Shown here: positions 5,803-10,275 of the stretch, in pieces
Layout of the letters: each line of letters opens with the position of its first letter
Numbering within the stretch: position 1 is the first letter of the stretch
Assembly: GCF_003463825.1 (NCBI RefSeq)
Contig: NZ_QSDY01000063.1
Span: 1-10,275 of the forward strand
Origin: Veillonella sp. AM51-8BH
GTDB lineage: Bacteria > Bacillota > Negativicutes > Veillonellales > Veillonellaceae
Length of the DNA: 10,275 nucleotides
Direction: 5' to 3'
The notes under the pieces: model-generated
Database searches by the model: none
The model's input: only the letters and a program-made list of their open reading frames with translations
Told to the model about the DNA's origin: nothing
Position numbers and translations under genes: made by a program

Positions 5803-8397
5803 TTATTCAAACATGGTCGATAATAATAGTTTCAAGCGGTTTGCTTGGTTTACTGCACTGGAGCCTGGATCGTAGTCGATTGCCGCAATGCGCACGTCTG
5901 GGTAGGCAGCGGATAGTGTTTTTACCATGCCTTTACCTGTTACGTGGTTTGGTAAGCAACCGAATGGTTGCAAGCATACGATTTGTTTTGCCCCTTTTTC
6001 AATGAGGTCAATCATATCGCCTGTGAGGAACCAGCCTTCACCACATTGGTTACCAAGTCCGATGAATTGAGCTGCTTCTTTTGCTACTTCTGTCATACGT
6101 TGTAGAGGGTCAAAGTGTTTAGAGGCTGCTACGGCTTTAGCGTATGGCAAGCGGTAGAGTTCAAGGGCTTCACGTGCCAATGTACCGAAGAAGCCAGATA
6201 GCCATGTACCATCAAGGTGTTTAGCACGGTATGTGCTATCCATTGCGCAGTACAAGAAGAAGTCTAATAGGCCAGATGTAACAACTTCGCCACCTTCTTT
6301 TTCAATGAGTTCATTGATATGGTTGTTAGCGCTCGGATGGAATTTAACATAAATTTCCCCTACAACGCCAACGCGAGGTTTTTGTACATCTTTATTAACC
6401 GGTAAGTTATCAAAGTCATGAATGATTTCTTTGATGTACTTATTGTACTGACGAAGGCTTGCAGATGTAATGTTTTGCTGTAATTTTTTAATCCAGTAAT
6501 CACATAATGCATCCGTAGAGCCTGGATTAGTTTCGTATGGACGTGTAGCCAATACGCATTGCATAAGAGCATCACCGTAAACAACCGCTTGGATCATACG
6601 ATGCAAGAAACCTTTTGTCAATTTGAAGCCTGGTTGACGTTCCATATCGCTCGCATTAAGGGATAGGATTGGTACTTGCTTCATACCAGCATCGATTAAA
6701 GCCTTACGCAAGTAACCGATATAGTTTGTAGCACGACAACCACCACCTGTTTGGGAGATGATAACAGCTGTTTTATTGATATCATATTTACCGGATAGTA
6801 AAGCAGACATGAGCTGACCTACAACGATAATCGCTGGGTAACATGCATCATTATTGATGTATTTTAAGCCCACTTCAATGTCGTCACGCGTTGGAGCTGG
6901 CAACATTTCAAAGTCATAGCCTTCGTTTTTGAGGACTGGATCTAAGAGACTAAAATGCAATGGTGACATTTGTGGCACCAAGATTTTATAAGTCTTACGC
7001 ATTTCCTCTGTAAACACAACGCGATTATAATCGTACGTTGGTAATTGCTCTTCCACCACTTCTGGGGCTTCTGGGTTATGATGACGACGCAAGCTACGTT
7101 CCATTACGGATTGCAAGGAACGCAAACGGATGGTTACAGCACCAAGGTTTGTACCTTCGTCAATTTTGAGTAAGGTATGAATTTTATGGTTTGCTGAAAG
7201 TATATCTTTTACTTGATCCGCCACGATAGAGTCGAGGCCGCAACCGAAGGAGTTAAGTTCAACGATTTGGAAGCCTTCTGTTCTACTTACGAATTCAGCA
7301 GCGCGATATAAACGGCTATGATAGGACCATTGGTCTACAACACGTAAATGCTTAATTTCATTGCCTAGTGGAGCAACACCATCTTCTGTAAGAACAGCCA
7401 TACCAAGAGATGTGATAAGCTCTGGAATACCGTGGTTAATACCGGAGTCCAAATGATATGGACGACCAGCTAATACGATGGTAGGAATTTGTTCTGCTAC
7501 GAGGCGAGATACAGTTTTCTTTGTCGTTTCACGGTAAGAAGCCTTACAGTTTTCTTGTTCTTCCCAAGCTTTTTCTACAGCATTAGCAATATCTTTCTTC
7601 TTGAGGTTTAAGAAGTCCAATGCTTTCACAAGAGCAGGAACAAGAGATTTCTTATCAGACAACGGCAAGAATGGTGCATGGAATGGAGTATCTCCTAACA
7701 CGTCTTGCATGTTGTTTTTAATAAGTTCTGGGTAGGAAATAACCATTGGACAATGGTAATTATTGTCGCGGCTAAATTCCTTAGGGCCATGTTGAATACA
7801 AGGGTACCAAACAAAGTCTACCTGTGCATTCGCAAGATCGCGAATATGACCATGAACAGCTTTTGCTGGATAGCAAGCTGTATCGGATGGGATTGTATCG
7901 ATAGCCTTGTTGTATTGGTCCTTTGTAGTGTAATCGGAAAGGATTACTTCGTAGCCAAGTGTATTAAAGAATGTAAACCAGAATGGGAAATCCTCGTACA
8001 TATTGAGGACGCGAGGAATACCTACGCGCATTTTACCTTCGAACTCTGGAATATTTTTCTTTAAGTAGTAGTCGAAGTAACGACGCAATTTAACGTCTAC
8101 TAAGTTAGGAACTGCTTTGCGTTCCTCTTGAATCATACCACCTGCACCGCGGTCACAACGGTTACCCGTTACGTAGGTACGACCGTCGGAGAAAGCGTTG
8201 ATGGTAAGCATACAATTGTTAGAGCAAAGTCCACAATTGCGCATTGTCGTAGATACTTGTAAGGAGTTAAGGCCATTGCTATCGAGCAAAGTACTTTTTT
8301 CCTTTTGTAACTCTTCTGCCGTTTCAGCTGCAAGAAGGGCCATACCATAAGCCCCCATCAAGCCAGATACATCAGGACGAATTACCTCTACGCCCAT
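5803..8397 (-). CDS. 2-hydroxyacyl-CoA dehydratase/DUF2229-type Fe-S protein (C-terminal part of a split activase-dehydratase)
   Basis: An 864-residue protein related to COG3580/COG3581, the HgdB-like and DUF2229 families, whose members bind iron-sulfur clusters and accept electrons from an ATP-driven activase. The first 25 residues (GVEVIRPDVSGLMGAYG and following) are the tail of an ASKHA ATPase domain, not the start of a dehydratase. Next come a cysteine cluster CGLCSNNC plus NRC (about 55-81), the DUF2229-like region (about 125-340, with ACYPAK), NSFGCGLDS (near 383-391), and the HgdB-like half (about 470-840) with NDACYPA, GGGCRATNY and QPFGCLPNH. Start taken as ATG at 8397, which overlaps the activase stop in TGATG with a weak GAG upstream; TTG at 8400 is an alternative. 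Translation is therefore coupled, or the two frames are one protein joined by a -1 frameshift. The substrate is unknown: 2-hydroxyacyl-CoA dehydration or another low-potential reduction. Confidence 0.85.
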   Translation of the reverse strand: MGVEVIRPDVSGLMGAYGMALLAAETAEELQKEKSTLLDSNGLNSLQVSTTMRNCGLCSNNCMLTINAFSDGRTYVTGNRCDRGAGGMIQEERKAVPNLVDVKLRRYFDYYLKKNIPEFEGKMRVGIPRVLNMYEDFPFWFTFFNTLGYEVILSDYTTKDQYNKAIDTIPSDTACYPAKAVHGHIRDLANAQVDFVWYPCIQHGPKEFSRDNNYHCPMVISYPELIKNNMQDVLGDTPFHAPFLPLSDKKSLVPALVKALDFLNLKKKDIANAVEKAWEEQENCKASYRETTKKTVSRLVAEQIPTIVLAGRPYHLDSGINHGIPELITSLGMAVLTEDGVAPLGNEIKHLRVVDQWSYHSRLYRAAEFVSRTEGFQIVELNSFGCGLDSIVADQVKDILSANHKIHTLLKIDEGTNLGAVTIRLRSLQSVMERSLRRHHNPEAPEVVEEQLPTYDYNRVVFTEEMRKTYKILVPQMSPLHFSLLDPVLKNEGYDFEMLPAPTRDDIEVGLKYINNDACYPAIIVVGQLMSALLSGKYDINKTAVIISQTGGGCRATNYIGYLRKALIDAGMKQVPILSLNASDMERQPGFKLTKGFLHRMIQAVVYGDALMQCVLATRPYETNPGSTDALCDYWIKKLQQNITSASLRQYNKYIKEIIHDFDNLPVNKDVQKPRVGVVGEIYVKFHPSANNHINELIEKEGGEVVTSGLLDFFLYCAMDSTYRAKHLDGTWLSGFFGTLAREALELYRLPYAKAVAASKHFDPLQRMTEVAKEAAQFIGLGNQCGEGWFLTGDMIDLIEKGAKQIVCLQPFGCLPNHVTGKGMVKTLSAAYPDVRIAAIDYDPGSSAVNQANRLKLLLSTMFE

Positions 8398-10055
8398 CAA
8401 TTTCTCGAGGCACGCAATACGGATTCATTGTAGAATGTACCGCCTTGTACAACGATATGATCGCCCAATTCTTTAGGATCTTTTACCTTAAGAACCTTGT
8501 AAAGGGCATTTTTAATAACAGAGTAAGCAAGGCCTGCTGCGATATCTTGTACCGTAGCACCTTCTTTTTGAGCCTGCTTAACCTTAGAGTTCATAAATAC
8601 AGTACAACGAGAGCCCAAGTCGATTGGCAAGGATGCCAACAAACCTTCCTTCGCGAATTGGTCGATTGGAATGCGTAGACCGGATGCGAATGTATCGATG
8701 AAGGAACCACAACCAGAGGAACATGCTTCGTTCAATACGATATCTTCGATATAGCCATCACGAACCTTACAGCATTTCATATCTTGACCGCCGATGTCCA
8801 AGATAAAGGAAACATCAGGGCAGAAGTAGCGAGCTGCACGATAGTGAGCCATTGTTTCTACTTCACCAATATCGATGCCAAGGGCGCGTTTAAGGAACGC
8901 TTCGCCGTAACCAGTTACACCAGAATGCGCAATATAAGCACCTTTTGGTAACAGTTCATAAATTTTCTCGATTATTTCACGAGATTTTTCTAATGGTTTA
9001 CCATGATTTGGACCATAGTGAGAGAAGATAATTTCCTTATTACTATTGATGAGAACTACCTTAAGTGTAGTAGAACCAGCATCAATACCAAGGTAACAAG
9101 GACCTTGCGCATCTTCAATATTTGCTTTTGGCGTTACTGCCTTAGCATGACGAGCGCGGAATTCTTCTAATTCTTGTTCATTTTTAAATAGAGGTTCTAC
9201 ACGATCTGTAGCCTCCATAGGAATACCGATGAGGGCACCAATTTCTTTTGTTAATTGACCAACTGTAATCTCACGACAGTCTTCTTTCATCAAAGCCGCC
9301 CCTAAAGCGATGAATAATTCACCATTCTCAGGGATAATGCGATGCGCTTCATCTAGTTCTAAGGTATCGCAGAAGCATTGGCGCAATTCAGACAAGAATG
9401 TCAATGGACCGCCAAGGAACGCTACATTACCTTCAATTTTATGACCGCATGCAAGGCCCGCAATTGTTTGGTTTACAATCGCTTGGAATACGGATTTTGC
9501 AATATTTTCATGAGATGCGCCTTGGTTTAACAAAGCTTGTACGTCTGTTTTAGCAAATACGCCACAGCGTGCTGCAATTGGATAAATTGTATCAGCATTC
9601 ATGGCCAATTGGTTAAGACCAGATGCATCAGTTTGCAATAAAGTAGCCATTTGGTCGATGAAAGCACCTGTACCACCAGCACAAGAACCATTCATACGGT
9701 GTTCTGCCGTTTGACCTAAGTAGGTTACCTTCGCATCTTCACCACCAAGTTCGATGATAACATCAGTTTCTGGATACAATGCTTTTACAGCACGCGTTTC
9801 AGCAATAACCTCTTGTACGAATGGAATACGTACTTTATCAGCCATCGCCATACCACCAGAACCGGTAATACATACATGAACTTGATCATTTTCATGACCC
9901 ACTTGAGCCTCTTGGAGCAAGGTATATACGGTGTCCAAAATGTTCGCATAATGGCGTATGTACTTTTTATACAAATAATTATCGTGTTCGTCTAATAGTA
10001 CAACCTTAACAGTTGTAGAGCCCACGTCAATACCCATGCGTAGCATGTGTTGCAT
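8397..10055 (-). CDS. Two-domain BadF/BadG/BcrA/BcrD-type activase ATPase (N-terminal part of split protein)
   Basis: A 552-residue cytoplasmic protein with two ASKHA-fold ATPase domains of the HgdC/BadFG type, which hydrolyse ATP to push electrons from a [4Fe-4S] cluster into a dehydratase or reductase. Domain 1 shows [10 protein letters not shown] (8-17), ELGGEDAK (102-109), [11 protein letters not shown] (122-132) and RCGVFAKTD (163-171). Domain 2 repeats this with [10 protein letters not shown] (323-332), DIGGQDMK (420-427), [11 protein letters not shown] (442-452) and RCTVFMNSK (483-491). Both keep the two cysteines (125/164 and 445/484) that in HgdC hold the cluster at the dimer interface. 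Domain 2 lacks its last helix region: after FYNESVLRA the frame ends in SRN-stop, and the missing piece is encoded at the start of the next gene in the -1 frame. Start: ATG at 10055, with AGAGG (10065-10061) 5 nt upstream. A long structured leader precedes it. Confidence 0.9.
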   Translation of the reverse strand: MQHMLRMGIDVGSTTVKVVLLDEHDNYLYKKYIRHYANILDTVYTLLQEAQVGHENDQVHVCITGSGGMAMADKVRIPFVQEVIAETRAVKALYPETDVIIELGGEDAKVTYLGQTAEHRMNGSCAGGTGAFIDQMATLLQTDASGLNQLAMNADTIYPIAARCGVFAKTDVQALLNQGASHENIAKSVFQAIVNQTIAGLACGHKIEGNVAFLGGPLTFLSELRQCFCDTLELDEAHRIIPENGELFIALGAALMKEDCREITVGQLTKEIGALIGIPMEATDRVEPLFKNEQELEEFRARHAKAVTPKANIEDAQGPCYLGIDAGSTTLKVVLINSNKEIIFSHYGPNHGKPLEKSREIIEKIYELLPKGAYIAHSGVTGYGEAFLKRALGIDIGEVETMAHYRAARYFCPDVSFILDIGGQDMKCCKVRDGYIEDIVLNEACSSGCGSFIDTFASGLRIPIDQFAKEGLLASLPIDLGSRCTVFMNSKVKQAQKEGATVQDIAAGLAYSVIKNALYKVLKVKDPKELGDHIVVQGGTFYNESVLRASRN

Positions 10056-10079
10056 AAATACCTCTCTTTTTCAAAAACC

Positions 10080-10193
10080 GTATGACCACACAAGATCATA
10101 CTCATTTTGTGAAAGTAGTACATTTAGCATGAATCTCATATAAAATGTACAAAACTTCTAATTAAATTTAGACAAGGATAAGCTTTCACAAAA
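10080..10193 (-). promoter_or_regulatory. Predicted multibranched leader RNA of the activase gene
   Basis: On the minus strand, TTTTGTGAAAG (10193-10183) and CTTTCACAAAA (10115-10105) form a perfect 11-bp closing stem. Inside it are a 5-bp hairpin (10172-10168 with 10161-10157) and a larger hairpin, GTACATTT (10150-10143) with AAATGTAC (10125-10118), capped by an inner 4-bp stem (10139-10136 with 10132-10129). Just downstream a third hairpin (10101-10094 with 10087-10080, 8 pairs) is followed by GGTTTTTG, about 10 nt before the ribosome binding site. The fold resembles a riboswitch or attenuator, but I recognise no known class. Confidence 0.4.
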
Positions 10194-10223
10194 ATATCTA
10201 ATTTTTTTAAATATCCTATACAT

Positions 10224-10229
10224 ATTATA
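10224..10229 (-). promoter_or_regulatory. Candidate -10 element for the activase transcript
   Basis: A perfect TATAAT on the minus strand (10229 to 10224), with only a weak -35 match about 17 bp upstream. A start near 10217 would give a leader of about 160 nt that includes every hairpin of the predicted leader RNA. Confidence 0.45.
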
Positions 10230-10275
10230 CAACAAATGTAGATAAAATCTATGTTATTCTATATTCCAAAGAGTT

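Noticed and set aside
5589..5810. 73-codon minus-strand frame in the convergent spacer
   Set aside because: It starts with TTG inside the end of the dehydratase gene, runs through the whole of hairpin B, shows no recognisable domain, and is explained by the repeat.
7705..8064. 119-codon plus-strand frame opposite the dehydratase
   Set aside because: Shadow of the conserved dehydratase gene; no family resemblance.
8398..8400. TTG at 8400 as start of the dehydratase gene
   Set aside because: ATG at 8397 directly follows and forms the usual TGATG stop-start overlap; TTG remains possible but is less likely.

Overview
The window is a low-GC chromosomal segment that looks like an anaerobic, lactate-fermenting Negativicute, most likely Veillonella. 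That placement is inferred from gene content and base composition: an Ldh2-type 2-hydroxyacid dehydrogenase beside an L-lactate permease, a 2-hydroxyacyl-CoA dehydratase-type activase/reductase system, and AT-rich spacers. No rRNA or other taxonomic marker is present. I saw no tRNA, rRNA, CRISPR array, phage gene or transposase.

Layout. 1-411 is a long upstream region with a candidate extended -10 promoter and a Crp-like dyad. 412-1551 (+) encodes an Ldh2/MDG2-family dehydrogenase and ends in a strong terminator. 1859-3496 (+) encodes the lactate permease LctP with its own promoter, an operator-like dyad and a terminator. Together these two genes can import lactate and oxidise it to pyruvate (inferred). 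3626-3910 (-) encodes a small exported PepSY protein. 4145-5332 (+) encodes a Bcr/CflA-type drug efflux MFS protein, preceded by a terminator-like hairpin in its leader. 5333-5802 is a non-coding spacer between convergent genes. It holds two inverted copies of a hairpin repeat with a nearly invariant loop and different, internally complementary stems, plus GGGCCC-centred palindromes. 8397-10055 (-) and 5803-8397 (-) encode a two-domain ASKHA activase and a 2-hydroxyacyl-CoA dehydratase/DUF2229-type iron-sulfur protein. They overlap at TGATG, and together they have the architecture of a single roughly 1,400-residue protein. The region upstream of the activase can fold into an elaborate leader RNA.

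Most notable points: (1) the conserved-loop, variable-stem bidirectional terminators; (2) the activase/dehydratase split, which falls inside the second ATPase domain and is bridged exactly by a -1 shift; (3) the multibranched leader upstream of the activase; (4) the hairpin and possible leader peptide upstream of the MFS gene. The genes belong to known families. The unusual content is mainly in the non-coding DNA and at the frameshift junction.
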